Notes: generated from the sequence alone by a model not told the origin. DNA of 64,000 nucleotides from JAQGMV01 sp963828715 (GCA_963828715.1 CAWHFX010000015.1:62001-126000); one strand, 5' to 3'; shown: positions 8,247 to 18,420, counted from the first letter of the stretch. Numbers and translations are program-made.

Positions 8247-8362
8247 GATGGTCCTCCTAAGGCATCTCTGAATAAGCCCCATGCGGGCGCGACGGAGGCG
8301 ATGTGGGATGCAGTTCTCGGAACAACCCCGAAGCAAAATATCGCGAATTCAGAGGTTCCTTA

Positions 8363-9259
8363 TCAACGCGGCTCCGCCTGTGCGAGTGCCGCCAGCTTCT
8401 CGATGAGCGTGAAGATGACCGTTGTGTCCTTCTCGCCCAGACCGGCCGCGAGCGCCATCTGCTGATAGCGCTGCGCGAGGTTCGCGAAGCTCACCGGCAC
8501 GTGCAGATCCTTCGCGATCGACGTGAACGTTTCGAGGTCCTTGTTCATGAGAGCGACTTTGAAGCCGGGCTCGAAATTGCGCGGGATGAGCGCGCGGTGC
8601 ACACGCGCGAGCGCATTGCTGTTGCCGCTGCTCGTTTTCACCACGTCGTGAACGATCTCGAGCGAGAGTCCCGCTTTGAGACCCAGCGCGAGTCCCTCCA
8701 TCATGGCGAGCGCGTTTACCGAGGACAGCATATTGTTGATCGCCTTCACGGTATTGCCCGCACCGGCGGGGCCGACGTGGTGGATGTTGGTCCCGATCGC
8801 GCGCAGGATCGGCCGCACGCGCTCGAGCACTGCCGCGTCGCCGCCCACCATCACCGCCAGCGTCGCTGCAGCCGCACCCGTCACGCCGCCGCTGACCGGC
8901 GCTTCGAGGAACTGAACGCCGCGCGCACGGCAGCGTTCCTCGAGCTTGCGCGGGGTGGAAGGCAGTACGCTGGAAAGGTCCACCAGCACGGTACCGGAAG
9001 CTGCGGCGTCGATGAGCCCATCCGCTCCGAGGTACGACGCCTCGACTTCCGGTGAACCCGGAAGCGACGTGAAGGTGACTTCCGAGTGCTCGACCACCTG
9101 TCGCGCCGAGCGCGCGCCTTCGGCGCCCGCCAGGACGAGGTTATCCATCGCGCGGGGATTGATGTCGAATACGGTCATCCGATAGCCGTTCTTCAGGATG
9201 TTCGATGCCATCGGGTTGCCCATGTTGCCGACGCCGATGAAGCCGACGGAGACGCTCAT
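8363..9259 (-). CDS. 3-hydroxyisobutyrate dehydrogenase family oxidoreductase
   Basis: This 298-residue NAD(P)-dependent beta-hydroxyacid dehydrogenase has the Rossmann start VGFIGVGNMGNPMA. The substrate-binding segment FLEAPVSGGVTGA and the catalytic lysine region GAGNTVKAINNML follow, with the C-terminal helical domain intact. Family members oxidise 3-hydroxyisobutyrate, tartronate semialdehyde, glycerate or similar compounds, and the true substrate here is unknown. The ATG at 9259 begins the Rossmann strand directly. It is co-oriented with the Bug receptor downstream and may act on what that receptor binds. Confidence 0.92.
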   Translation of the reverse strand: MSVSVGFIGVGNMGNPMASNILKNGYRMTVFDINPRAMDNLVLAGAEGARSARQVVEHSEVTFTSLPGSPEVEASYLGADGLIDAAASGTVLVDLSSVLPSTPRKLEERCRARGVQFLEAPVSGGVTGAAAATLAVMVGGDAAVLERVRPILRAIGTNIHHVGPAGAGNTVKAINNMLSSVNALAMMEGLALGLKAGLSLEIVHDVVKTSSGNSNALARVHRALIPRNFEPGFKVALMNKDLETFTSIAKDLHVPVSFANLAQRYQQMALAAGLGEKDTTVIFTLIEKLAALAQAEPR

Positions 9260-9281
9260 GATGTGCCTTTCTCGAAAAACG

Positions 9282-9833
9282 CTATTTCGCCGGCGGCTGC
9301 AGCGGCTTGACACTGCCGCAGTCGGCGGAGAGCCACTTGCCCGAACCATCCATCGCCATCGTCTCGGGCTTCCCTTTCATGCTCATCTTCATGTTCATTT
9401 TCACCGTGTACGCTTCGGGACTGACGAAGGTGTACACGCCGTCTCCGCTCGACGGTGGATTGGCGCACTCGAACGCGAACTTCATCGTGTTCCCGCTGCG
9501 CGGCTGCCGGGTCGTCTTGCAGCTGCCGTGCTGCGCCGGAAGCTCGTCGCGCTCCACCATTTCCTTTGTGAGGCACATCTGCGCGCTCATGCCGCCGGGT
9601 CCGCCGGGCATCATCTTCATGCCGTGCTTCGCCATCGCCTCTTCCATCTTCTTGCGCTGCTCCGGCGACATGCTGGCCATGTTCTTCTGGAACTGGGCTT
9701 GCGACTTCTCGGCTTCGGCGCTGCCGGTCATCTGGCTCGTGAGTTCCCACAGGCCCGGCTTGAGCGTCTGCGCCGAGGCACCTGACGCGACTGCGCCTGC
9801 CACGAGCATCATCCCCAGAAAGACTCGTTTCAT
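9282..9833 (-). CDS. DUF3617 domain exported protein
   Basis: This 183-residue protein has a signal peptide (MKRVFLGMMLVAGAVASGASA). DUF3617 begins with the typical LKPGLWELTSQMTG. A methionine- and lysine-rich stretch (KKMEEAMAKHGMKMMPGG) and cysteine pairs at MCLT, SCKT, ECAN and DCGS fit this periplasmic family. The function of DUF3617 is unknown. The gene ends 22 bp before the dehydrogenase start and is probably co-transcribed with it. Confidence 0.88.
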   Translation of the reverse strand: MKRVFLGMMLVAGAVASGASAQTLKPGLWELTSQMTGSAEAEKSQAQFQKNMASMSPEQRKKMEEAMAKHGMKMMPGGPGGMSAQMCLTKEMVERDELPAQHGSCKTTRQPRSGNTMKFAFECANPPSSGDGVYTFVSPEAYTVKMNMKMSMKGKPETMAMDGSGKWLSADCGSVKPLQPPAK

Positions 9834-9901
9834 GCTGTTCCCTTTTTTCTGCGAAAGCGTGATTCTGCCGTATTCGAAAGCGCCTCATCACATTGCGCGT
9901 T

Positions 9902-11065
9902 TCAAGGTCCGCAGTAATCCGGCCGGCGCATGTTCTTCGGGAACCGCGGCCCGCTGATGCCGGGTCGGCCGTCGGCAATGCGCTTGAAAAGATCCTTCAC
10001 TTCGGTGTCGAACACCGCGAGCGAGTGCGCGCTGCGCGAGCCGCGATGCCCGCCGATATCGTCGATGTCCACCAGCTTGGCGACCGGAATGTGCTGTGCG
10101 ACTTCGAGGACGCCGCCTTCGCGCGCGGCGTGAAGCTGATCCTGACAGTTGGGCAGCAGCAGAACGCGCGCCTTGATCGAGCGTGCGGCCGCGGCGAGGT
10201 CACCCTTGAAATTGCGTGTCTGACCGATGTCATGGCTCTGGATCGCCCAGCTGCGATAGACCCAGTCGCGCGGCTGCACCGTGTCGCCGACGACCTTCGC
10301 ATCCTTCGCGAACGCGGCATGCACCTCGGCCTGTGTCGCGTACTCCGACTCGTAGCCGGCAGCCGACGAGCCCACGACGCTCTGGATCTGCAGGCCGACA
10401 CCGATGCCGGCTCGAGGCGGGTCGTCGTTCGGGTATTCACCATCGCGCCATTTCGGATCGACCATCACGACCTGACGCACGGCTTCCCAGATGAAATTAC
10501 CCTGCCGGTTCTCGCGCGCCATCGGCGTGCCCGCGATCGCCGCTTCCATGAAGTCGGGATAGCTGACCACCCACTGCATCGTCTCGACGCCGCCCATGGA
10601 GCTGCCCGCCACGGCAAGCAGACGCTTGATACCGAGACACTCCGTGAGCATGCGGTATTCGGCGTTCACCATGTCGCGGATGTTGAAGCGGGGAAACTTC
10701 ATGTTCAGTCCGGAGCGCGTCGGCGACGTTGTCGCGTTCGCATCCGTCGACGCGACGCCCAGGGTGTCGGGCTGAATGATGAAGTGGTGGTCCGGATCGA
10801 AAGCCTTGCCGCGCCCGACCCAGTACGACTGGCTGTTGCGATTGCCCTGCAGCCCGTGGATCGACAGGATCGCGTTGCTCTTCTTCTCGTTCAGCGTGCC
10901 GAAGGTGATGTAGGTCATGCGGAAGCCGCGGATCGCCTCACCGCTTTCGAGCTTGAGATCGCCGAGCTCGCAGGTCTGAACTGCGCTCGGTTTGGCCTGA
11001 GACCAGGCGAGCGGAACGCAGCAGAGCGCCGCGGCGATCGCGGCGATGACGCGCGAGAGTCCCAT
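9902..11065 (-). CDS. Secreted alpha/beta hydrolase of the homoserine acetyltransferase-like group
   Basis: This protein of about 387 residues has a signal peptide (MGLSRVIAAIAAALCCVPLAWS) and an alpha/beta-hydrolase fold resembling MetX. Its nucleophile elbow is AGSSMGGVETMQW, preceded by a conserved GxQGNR-type oxyanion region (SIHGLQGNRNS). The catalytic His lies in IGGHRGS near the end. True homoserine O-acetyltransferases are cytoplasmic, so an exported member is more likely a hydrolase. AAGGGGGG lies upstream of ATG 11065; a GTG at 11071 is also possible. Confidence 0.85.
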   Translation of the reverse strand: MGLSRVIAAIAAALCCVPLAWSQAKPSAVQTCELGDLKLESGEAIRGFRMTYITFGTLNEKKSNAILSIHGLQGNRNSQSYWVGRGKAFDPDHHFIIQPDTLGVASTDANATTSPTRSGLNMKFPRFNIRDMVNAEYRMLTECLGIKRLLAVAGSSMGGVETMQWVVSYPDFMEAAIAGTPMARENRQGNFIWEAVRQVVMVDPKWRDGEYPNDDPPRAGIGVGLQIQSVVGSSAAGYESEYATQAEVHAAFAKDAKVVGDTVQPRDWVYRSWAIQSHDIGQTRNFKGDLAAAARSIKARVLLLPNCQDQLHAAREGGVLEVAQHIPVAKLVDIDDIGGHRGSRSAHSLAVFDTEVKDLFKRIADGRPGISGPRFPKNMRRPDYCGP

Positions 11066-11093
11066 CCTCACCCCCCTTGTATTTGAACCGGCA

Positions 11094-12317
11094 TTATCGC
11101 GGGTCGTGAGTCTTGCGCCTACCGTTGCGAATGGATGACGCAGCAGGACGCGGCAAAAGCTTCCATGCGCTCGCCAGGAGACCCAGACCCGCGACCGTGA
11201 TCACCACGGAACCAACATACATGCCGCGCAGCCCGACGGTATCCGCGAGCGCTCCCGAAATAAGCGAGCCCAATCCCGCGCCGAGCTGATACGAAATGCT
11301 GAACGTCGCCATCGCGCGACCGCGTGAACGCGGGTTCGCGAGATCCAGGGCAAGTGCAGTCGTCGTCGAGCCGATCATCGACATGCCGATCGTCGTGAAG
11401 AAACCGCCGGCAAGAACGATCGTGATGTCATTCGCAGTGACAAGGGCAACGAGTCCGATCAGTTGCGCGCCCAGGCCGATGGCGATGGCAGGTCCGCGTC
11501 CGATCGCGTCGGATTTCTTGCCGAGAAGCGGGCGCACGAACATGCTGGTCGTGCCCGCCAGAATGTAGAACCAGCCGATGTTGTCGATCCCGAGAGAGCG
11601 AGCGTAAAGGGGCAGGAACGCCATGACCGACGCCCACACCAGCGACTGGCAGAGATTGAGGCCCGTTGCGATGAGCACACCGCGGTCGATGAAGCCGGCC
11701 GCACCGGGATCAGCGCCAGCCGGCGGCGCGGTCTCCGCCGTATTCGCAGTCCTGATCAGCGCGCGGGCAACGGGCACGCCCATCAGCGCGACGACGGTCG
11801 AGAGCAGGAAAACATGCTGGTAACCGGCGCCACCACCCGCGCCCAGCCACAAGCCGAGTGCAGGAAAAGCGATAGTGGCACTGCCCGTGACACTCGAGTA
11901 ATAACCCGCGGCTTCGCCACGGCGTGCGGCGGGCGCCGCGCTCGCGAGCGTCGCATAGCCGCCCGTGTTGACGCCGGCCCAGCCGATTCCCCGGAAGAAG
12001 TTGCCGATGAATAACGTCGTCAACAGCGGGAGCAGCAACAGCAATGTGCCCGTTCCGAGCAGAGCCAGTCCCGCGAGGAGCACTCCGGCGGTGCTCCATT
12101 TGTCGGCCAAGTGACCGACGAAGGGTCTCACCGTGAAGCTCGGCACCGAAAAAGCGAGCAGCGCAAGCCCCGCGACAAACGCCGAGCCGCCGAGATCCTG
12201 CACGTAGAGCGGAATGATCGGCGTCAGCACCCACTGATTGGCGTAACCGAGAAACATCGCAGCGCAGAGCAGAACGAACGGCCGGTTCGCAAGCGACCGC
12301 GACGGAGCTGCGCTCAT
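11094..12317 (-). CDS. MFS transporter
   Basis: This protein of about 407 residues has twelve hydrophobic segments and the major facilitator loop between helices 2 and 3 (GHLADKWS, the motif-A region). It looks like the drug/sugar efflux group of the family. The ATG at 12317 is preferred over an in-frame TTG at 12329. It is co-oriented with the hydrolase downstream (28 bp gap) and divergent from a Bug receptor. The substrate is not predictable from sequence. Confidence 0.9.
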   Translation of the reverse strand: MSAAPSRSLANRPFVLLCAAMFLGYANQWVLTPIIPLYVQDLGGSAFVAGLALLAFSVPSFTVRPFVGHLADKWSTAGVLLAGLALLGTGTLLLLLPLLTTLFIGNFFRGIGWAGVNTGGYATLASAAPAARRGEAAGYYSSVTGSATIAFPALGLWLGAGGGAGYQHVFLLSTVVALMGVPVARALIRTANTAETAPPAGADPGAAGFIDRGVLIATGLNLCQSLVWASVMAFLPLYARSLGIDNIGWFYILAGTTSMFVRPLLGKKSDAIGRGPAIAIGLGAQLIGLVALVTANDITIVLAGGFFTTIGMSMIGSTTTALALDLANPRSRGRAMATFSISYQLGAGLGSLISGALADTVGLRGMYVGSVVITVAGLGLLASAWKLLPRPAASSIRNGRRKTHDPR

Positions 12318-12443
12318 GGCAGCACGCAATCGAAGCGCCGATTCACTATCCGGCGCTCGATGCCGGCACTCGCGGCCTTCGCGTACACTGATCGGTCATG
12401 TGCCGACGGAATCGGCGCGCGCCGAAAGAGATCGAGATTGTCG

Positions 12444-13422
12444 ATGTCCATCCTGAAACTTGCGTTGCTCGCCGTTCGTATCGGCGGGCGCATGGTCACA
12501 CGTCAACGCGCAATCGACCCCGTCATATCCGGTGAAGCCGGTCCGCATCATCGTGCCGTTCACGCCAGGCGGTCCGGCCGATGCGATTGCACGGCCGATC
12601 GCGCAGGGCTTGACGGAACGCTGGCCGCATCCGGCCTTGATCGAGTACCGCCCCGGCGCCGGCGGCAACATCGGCGCTGAAGCGCTGGCGAAGTCACCGC
12701 CGGACGGCTACACATTGATGATCGCGACACCGGGCATCGTCGCCGTGAATCCGAGTCTGTACGGCAAGGTTCCGTTCGACACGGTGCGCGACTTTGCAGG
12801 CGTCACGAACGGTGTGACCACGGCGAACATCCTGATCGTGCATCCGTCGCTGCCGGTCAGCAACGTGAAGGACCTGATCGCGCTTGCACGCGCGCGTCCC
12901 GGACAACTCACTTACGCGTCGGCGGGAAACGGCTCCGCGAGCCACCTCGGAACGGAGGTCTTCAAGAGCATCGCGAAGGTCGATCTCGTGCACATCCCGT
13001 ACAAGGGCGCCGCGCCCGGCGTAACGGACCTCATGGGCGGTCATGTGCAACTGATGATCATCGGTATGGCGGTCGGCCTGCCGGCCGCACGCGGGGGCAA
13101 GGTGAAGGCACTCGGCGTGACGAGCCTCGCGCGCTCGCCGGCCGCGCCCGAGCTGCCGACGTTGAGTGAATCGGGACTGCCCGGCTTCGAGGTGCTGAAC
13201 TGGATGGGCGTGATCGCACCGGCGCGAATGCCCGCGGAGATCATGAGCAGACTGAACGGCGACATCCGCGCGATCCTGCAGTCGAGCGACGTGCGCGAAC
13301 GGCTGCTCAAGCAGGGACTCGAACCGGCGCCGATGACGCCCGAAGCGTTCGACATGCTCATCCGCTCCGAGATCGCGCGCTGGTCGGCAGTCGTGAAAGA
13401 AGCCGGCATCAAGCCGGACTGA
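12444..13422 (+). CDS. Bug/TctC-family receptor, signal peptide broken by a frameshift
   Basis: The mature part (YPVKPVRIIVPFTPGGPAD, GAGGNIGAE, PDGYTLM, HIPYKGAAPG) is a complete Bug receptor running to 13422. The signal peptide starts in another frame at ATG 12444 (MSILKLALLA) and joins the receptor frame only if one base is removed near 12477, giving a good secretion signal ending in NAQS. In the receptor frame a TGA at 12454 blocks extension, leaving only a TTG at 12460. The simplest reading is a single-base insertion, either real or a sequence error. The ligand is unknown. Confidence 0.85.
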
Positions 13423-13442
13423 AGCGAACCGCGGGCCGGCGA

Positions 13443-15560
13443 TCACTTCAGCACTGCGCTCGCTTCCGCCGCCGCGACGAGCGCATCGGCATCCTTCTGC
13501 AGCAGAAAAAGCTGAGCGACTGCGTTCGCCGCCGCTCTTCTCACCGCCGTGACATAGCCCGCGTGGTCGCCATACCGTTCCTCGAGCGACAGCCGCGGAT
13601 CACCGGATGCTTCGCGTTCCGCCAGGGTCCTCGCGAACGGAATCATGCCGCCGGCGTACATGCAGAGCTTGTCCTTGTGAAAGCCTTCCGCGGTTATGTT
13701 CCACCCGAGATAAGTTCCGAGCGGCGCATCGTGCAGCACGATCGGCACACCGCCGATTTCGTTGCCGTCGGCGTTCACGCGCGGCACGAGCGTTCGGATC
13801 ACCTGGCGGATGCGCGGCGGTTGGTTGGTCGGCACGCCGGACGCATCGATGGGATCGAACTGCGGGCCCCAGTCGTAGTCGAGCACAGGGTTGATGAAGC
13901 CCGGTTCGGGCGCCGTCGGCCGCAGTCCCGGAATGGCGGGAAATCCCATCGCTGCCTTGTTCGGTGCAACCAACTGCTTCTCCTGCAGCGTGGGATAGCG
14001 ACTCGGCGGCGGCGCGATCTCCTGCATCACCCAGTTGCGGAAGTGAACGATCAGGGCGCGGAACGTTTCAGTGTGCGGAAGCGGATTGCCGGGGAGCGCG
14101 CTGATACCGGCGTTGTTGCCGGGACACTCGACCGGTTTCACGAGACCGCCTTCGGGAAGACTCGTATCGAAGCCGCCCTGACCGCCGCCGTGAGGCGTGC
14201 TCGGCAGGTAATAGCGACGCACGTTCGGCGGCAGCGGAATGTCCTCCTTCGCGCTCGTCCCCACCCACTCCGGACCGAGCTTCAGGCCCCACAGCTCGGC
14301 GGCCCCGAAGTGCTCGATGATCTTCGGACACGTCTTCGTCGCCGTGCAGCGATCCAGGACACTGCGCGCCGGAAGCTTGCGCAGCGGATCCGGATAAGGC
14401 ACCCACCACTGCGGCCCTTCGCTTCCGGCCTGATAGAGCTCCATCACGCCGTCCGGTTGCGCCCAGCGGAAATTCAGCGCAATGCGGCGTCCCGCGATGA
14501 TCGGCCACATGCCGTCGTGCACCTGGCGGTTCGCCTCGTCCTGATTGAAGCCGAAGTGCAGCCACCCGCGCAGATAGTTGCCCGACTGCGAACGCCCGCG
14601 CGTGATGCTCCATTGAATGCCACCGGCGAGTGGATTGGCGGTGCCGGCGTCGTCCTTATCGGCGTAGCGGAAGAAAGAAGCGAGGTCACGCCACGCGGCG
14701 AATCCGATCCCGAGGATGTACGGATCCTTCGCGGTGTAGACCACCTGGTAGAGCTTCGCCGGATCGAAGCCGTCCTTCAGACAGATCTGCACCGGCAGTG
14801 CCTCGAGCGGAAGCGGCGCATCGAACGTCCCGCCACCGCAGAACTTCCAGTCCGATTCCGCAATCGCGGTCTCGCCGCCGACCACGCCTTCCATCGTTTC
14901 GGAATCGCGCGAGACGAGTTTCGCTTGGGCCGTGTCGAGACTCGCCGGCATGTACGGCACCGGATTCGTCTGGACGATCAGCGGTTGAGCACCCGGACCC
15001 GAGCGGTTGACGATGCGGGCGAGGACCGGCCCTGTTACGGGGAGGCCGCCCGCGTACTTCGCGACGGGTACCTTGAGCCAGTGATTCGCGCCAGCCATCA
15101 TGTTCGGCCGTACCGTCGTGCCGAGCGTCGCACTCATGCCCGCATTGTCGCCCTGCCATGCACTCGCGAGCCCGACATCGCCGAACGCGCGTTCGGTCGC
15201 GTCGAGCAGGACCGGCCGGCCGCGATTGGGGACGTCATGCCACATGAGCCCGCTCGCTTTCGCCATGTCTACCGGCTTGGTGATGACGAAGGTCGCGACG
15301 TAGCGCACCTTGCCGTCCGGATCTTTTCCGAGCTCGATGTCCTGGATCACCTTGTTGTGAACATCCGCCGGATCGAGCTCGCCGAACGCACGGCCGGCAA
15401 TCTGCTCGTACTGGCCCACGCCGTCGTACGACGCGCAACTCCCGCCCTTGCAGAAGGCCGGGGACACGGTCTGATCGATCACGATCCGCGTCACCCGCGC
15501 GTGGCCCGTCCCGGCGACGACCAGGATTCCGATGACGGCGGTGAAGGCCTGCCAGCGCAT
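13443..15560 (-). CDS. Large secreted alpha/beta hydrolase-domain protein (Abhydrolase_10 type)
   Basis: The protein is about 705 residues with a signal peptide (FTAVIGILVVAGTGHA). It resembles the large exported proteins annotated as 'alpha/beta hydrolase domain-containing', seen in many aromatic- and steroid-degrading proteobacteria. The likely nucleophile elbow is TRGRSQSGNYLRGWLHFGF, about 335 residues in. Conserved cysteines around CTATKTC and a C-terminal region around RYGDHAGYV also fit the family. The substrate is unknown. It converges with the Bug receptor, 20 bp apart, and is divergent from the TauD gene. The ATG at 15560 begins the signal peptide; the ATG at 15593 gives a less typical one. 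Confidence 0.82.
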   Translation of the reverse strand: MRWQAFTAVIGILVVAGTGHARVTRIVIDQTVSPAFCKGGSCASYDGVGQYEQIAGRAFGELDPADVHNKVIQDIELGKDPDGKVRYVATFVITKPVDMAKASGLMWHDVPNRGRPVLLDATERAFGDVGLASAWQGDNAGMSATLGTTVRPNMMAGANHWLKVPVAKYAGGLPVTGPVLARIVNRSGPGAQPLIVQTNPVPYMPASLDTAQAKLVSRDSETMEGVVGGETAIAESDWKFCGGGTFDAPLPLEALPVQICLKDGFDPAKLYQVVYTAKDPYILGIGFAAWRDLASFFRYADKDDAGTANPLAGGIQWSITRGRSQSGNYLRGWLHFGFNQDEANRQVHDGMWPIIAGRRIALNFRWAQPDGVMELYQAGSEGPQWWVPYPDPLRKLPARSVLDRCTATKTCPKIIEHFGAAELWGLKLGPEWVGTSAKEDIPLPPNVRRYYLPSTPHGGGQGGFDTSLPEGGLVKPVECPGNNAGISALPGNPLPHTETFRALIVHFRNWVMQEIAPPPSRYPTLQEKQLVAPNKAAMGFPAIPGLRPTAPEPGFINPVLDYDWGPQFDPIDASGVPTNQPPRIRQVIRTLVPRVNADGNEIGGVPIVLHDAPLGTYLGWNITAEGFHKDKLCMYAGGMIPFARTLAEREASGDPRLSLEERYGDHAGYVTAVRRAAANAVAQLFLLQKDADALVAAAEASAVLK

Positions 15561-15630
15561 TCGATCTCCTCTTGAATACAGTTCGCGACGCACTGTACAA
15601 CCCTATTTGCCAGCGCGTTCGTTCGATGCT

Positions 15631-15640
15631 ACTAGCTAGT
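15631..15640. promoter_or_regulatory. Palindrome in a divergent promoter region
   Basis: ACTAGCTAGT is a perfect 10-bp palindrome in the gap between the divergent hydrolase and dioxygenase genes. CTAG is usually rare in such genomes, so two overlapping copies stand out. It may be an operator half or a chance palindrome. Confidence 0.3.
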
Positions 15641-15718
15641 TCCATGCTACAGGGTCGCGAACCGATCGCTCGCCAGCAACTCAGCATGTGGACCTAACGC
15701 AACGTCGCAGGAGGCGCC

Positions 15719-16615
15719 ATGAGCATCACCATCGTTCCGGTCACCCCCACGTTCGCAGCCGAAATCGGCGATGTGGATCTGTCGAAGCCGCTATCGGACG
15801 ACGATTTCGAAGCGATCCGTCAGGCGTTCTGGAAATACGCGGTGCTCGCGTTTCCCGACCAGCATCTCACGCCCGAGCAGCATCTCGCGTTCTCGGAGCG
15901 GTTCGGCCCCGTGGAGCGCCAGCGCACGCTCGATCCCAACGCGACACCGATGCGCCACCAGGGTGAGTTCGCGGACATCTCGAATCTCGACTATGAAGGC
16001 AAGATCTGGGGAGACCAGAGCCGGCAGCGGATGTACAAAGCCGGCAACAAGCTGTGGCACACCGACAGCTCCTTCAAGCGCCTGCCGGCCCTGTGCTCAC
16101 TGCTGTACTCGCACAAGATCGCGCCCATCGGGGGACACACCGAATTCGCCGATCAGCGTGCCGCGTACGACGCATTGCCGGACACGATGAAACAACGCCT
16201 GCATGGGCTGGTGGCCGAGCACTGGATCGTCCATTCGCGCCGTCGCAGCGGCTTTACCGAGTTCACCGAGGACGAGATGCGCCGCCTGCCGGCGGTGCCG
16301 CAGGTCGTCGTACGCACGATCCCGCAGAACGGCCGCAAGTCGCTTTACGTCGCATCGCACGCCGGCCGCATCTTCGGCATGCCGGAGGCGGAAGGACGCG
16401 CGCTCATCGACGGGCTTATCGATCACGTGACGCAACGCCAGTTCGTGTACACACATCGCTGGCGTCCGCACGAGCTCGTGATGTGGGACAACCGCTGCAC
16501 GATGCATCGCGGCACCGACTATGACGATCTGCGCTGGGTGCGGGACATGGCGCGAGTCACCGTCAGCGATGTCGCGAACTCATGCGAGCAGGAGGGCGTG
16601 CCGGTCGCGGCATAA
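15719..16615 (+). CDS. TauD/TfdA-family Fe(II)/2-oxoglutarate dioxygenase
   Basis: This 298-residue cytoplasmic non-haem iron enzyme couples decarboxylation of 2-oxoglutarate to hydroxylation of a substrate. The iron-binding facial triad is visible: His114 and Asp116 in LWHTDSS, and His263 in TMHRGTDYD. The 2-oxoglutarate-binding Arg follows near RDMAR. Family members act on taurine, 2,4-D, alkyl sulfates and others; the closest feel is TfdA, but the substrate is not provable here. GCAGGAGG precedes the ATG. It is followed closely by a Bug receptor on the same strand, a likely uptake-and-oxidation pair. Confidence 0.93.
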   Translation: MSITIVPVTPTFAAEIGDVDLSKPLSDDDFEAIRQAFWKYAVLAFPDQHLTPEQHLAFSERFGPVERQRTLDPNATPMRHQGEFADISNLDYEGKIWGDQSRQRMYKAGNKLWHTDSSFKRLPALCSLLYSHKIAPIGGHTEFADQRAAYDALPDTMKQRLHGLVAEHWIVHSRRRSGFTEFTEDEMRRLPAVPQVVVRTIPQNGRKSLYVASHAGRIFGMPEAEGRALIDGLIDHVTQRQFVYTHRWRPHELVMWDNRCTMHRGTDYDDLRWVRDMARVTVSDVANSCEQEGVPVAA

Positions 16616-16635
16616 GCCGACGCACGTCGCAACAG

Positions 16636-17634
16636 ATGCGTATCGGCTTTTCCGTTTCGCCTCGTGCATTCGCTTTTCGGTTTGCGTTGTTCCTGTGGGC
16701 TTGTGCCGGACCGGCGTCCGCGCAGCCCACCGATGCCGGACGCTACCCCACGCGCCCCATTCGCGTGATCGTCCCGCTCGCGCCCGGCGGTCCCGCCGAT
16801 CTCGTCGCCCGCACCCTCGGCCAGAAACTGACCGAAGCATGGGGCCAGCAGGTCATCGCCGACAACCGGGCGGGCGTGAACGGCGTGCTCGGCTCCGAGC
16901 TCGTCGCGAAAAGCGCCCCCGACGGCTACACGCTCCTCATGGGAACGACCGGTACGCACGGCATCAATGCGAGCCTCTATGCCAGGCTGCCGTACGACAC
17001 GGTCAATGATTTCGCGCCCATCGCGCGCGGCGGCATCTCGAATTACGTGCTGGTCGCCCATCCATCGCTGCCGGCGCGCGACGTGAAGGAGCTGATCCGG
17101 CTTGCGAAGACCAAGCCCGGCGACATCACCTGTGCGTCCGGCGGTGCGGTGTCCCAGCTTGCTGCCGAACTCTTCAAGCGCAGCGCCGACGTCGATCTCA
17201 CGGTCGTGCCCTACAAAGGCAATGCACTCGCGGTTACGGCAACGCTGAGCGGCGAAGTCTCGCTCATCTTCGGCGGCATCTCGCAGTCGGCGCCGCTCAT
17301 CAAGGCGGGGCGGATCAGGGCGATTGCGGTAAGCGGTTTGCACCGCACGCCGGTGCTCCCGAACGTGCCGACGGTCGCGGAGTCGGGCATACCCGGTTTC
17401 GAAGCAGGCTCGTGGTACGGCCTCCTCGCGCCCGCCGCCACACCACGACCGATTGTCGAACGCCTCAACCGCGAGATCGTGCGCATCCTCCAACTGCCGG
17501 ACGTGCGCGAGCGGTTTGCCGCCGAAGCTTTCGAGATCCCATCGGACACGCCTGAACAGTTCGCCGCATACATCAAGGCCGACCTCGTGAAGTGGGCGAA
17601 GGTCGTCAAGGCTTCGGGCATTCCGCCTAACTGA
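16636..17634 (+). CDS. Bug/TctC-family periplasmic solute receptor
   Basis: This is a 332-residue secreted receptor with a signal peptide ending at GPASAQ. YPTRPIRVIVPLAPGGPAD, IADNRAGVNGVLG, PDGYTLL and VVPYKGNA are all present. The ATG at 16636 lies 20 bp after the dioxygenase stop, so the two genes probably form an operon. The DUF72 gene follows after 4 bp. The ligand could be the dioxygenase substrate, by context only. Confidence 0.94.
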   Translation: MRIGFSVSPRAFAFRFALFLWACAGPASAQPTDAGRYPTRPIRVIVPLAPGGPADLVARTLGQKLTEAWGQQVIADNRAGVNGVLGSELVAKSAPDGYTLLMGTTGTHGINASLYARLPYDTVNDFAPIARGGISNYVLVAHPSLPARDVKELIRLAKTKPGDITCASGGAVSQLAAELFKRSADVDLTVVPYKGNALAVTATLSGEVSLIFGGISQSAPLIKAGRIRAIAVSGLHRTPVLPNVPTVAESGIPGFEAGSWYGLLAPAATPRPIVERLNREIVRILQLPDVRERFAAEAFEIPSDTPEQFAAYIKADLVKWAKVVKASGIPPN

Positions 17635-17638
17635 TCCG

Positions 17639-18356
17639 ATGGAGCTTCTCGCCGGCACGAGCGGCTATTCATACAAGGAATGGCTGGGACACTTCTATCC
17701 GGAGAAGCTGCCCGCAAGCGAGATGCTGCGCTATTACGCCGGTCATTTCACGACGGTCGAAATCAACAACACGTTCTATCGCATGCCGGCGGAGTCGATG
17801 CTCGCGCACTGGTGCGAGGAGGTGCCCGAGGCGTTCGCCTTCACGCTGAAAGCGCCGCGCCGCATCACGCACGACAAACGACTGCGCGAAACCGGGTCGG
17901 ACGTGGCCGAATTCATCCGGCGCGCGCAGTTGCTGGGGCCACGGCTCGGTGCGCTGCTGTTCCAGCTTCCGCATTACTTCAAAAAGGATCTGCCGCGGCT
18001 CGAGGCATTCCTCACCCTCTTTCCGGCCGGCACTCGCGTCGCGTTCGATTTCCGCAACGACACATGGCAGAGCGACGATGTGTACGACGCGCTGCGTGCG
18101 TGCGGTGCGATGCTGTGCGTCACGGACAATGAGGAAGGGGAGACGCCGCTGATCGTCACCTGTGACTGCGCCTACATCCGCCTGCGCAGAACTCACTACG
18201 ACGGAGCGGAGCTGAGCGCCTGGGCCGATCGCATCGCGGAGCAGCCGGTGCGGCTGCACGTACGTCTATTTCATGCACGAAGACGAAGCGCTCGGCACGC
18301 GCTTCGCACGTATGCTGAACGACATCTGGGAAAAGCGCACGCAGGCGGCGCGTTGA
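17639..18356 (+). CDS. DUF72 domain protein, frameshifted near its 3' end
   Basis: The first 205 residues are a DUF72 protein (a TIM-barrel-like family of unknown function, related to YecE): LAGTSGYSYKEWLGHFYPEKLP, TVEINNTFYRMP and VAFDFRNDTW. The expected C-terminus (YVYFMHEDEALGTRFARMLN) continues in another frame and stops at 18356, so one base has been gained near 18255. In the unshifted frame translation runs on to 18556 with unrelated sequence. The product may be non-functional or the base may be an error. Confidence 0.85.
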
Positions 18357-18420
18357 TTCGCGTTCCAGGTGCGTTAAGCTGGCGGAGCGCGACCACGCAC
18401 GCGGTGATTAGAGGATCCAT

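Noticed and set aside
12454..12456. TGA just before a Bug receptor frame as a second Sec codon
   Set aside because: It is in a signal-peptide region with no redox motif and no SECIS-like hairpin was found. A one-base frameshift explains the break better.
13563..15575. Long plus-strand open frame of 670 codons
   Set aside because: It is antisense to the large secreted hydrolase, rich in Arg and His, and has no recognisable domain. It is a GC-rich shadow.
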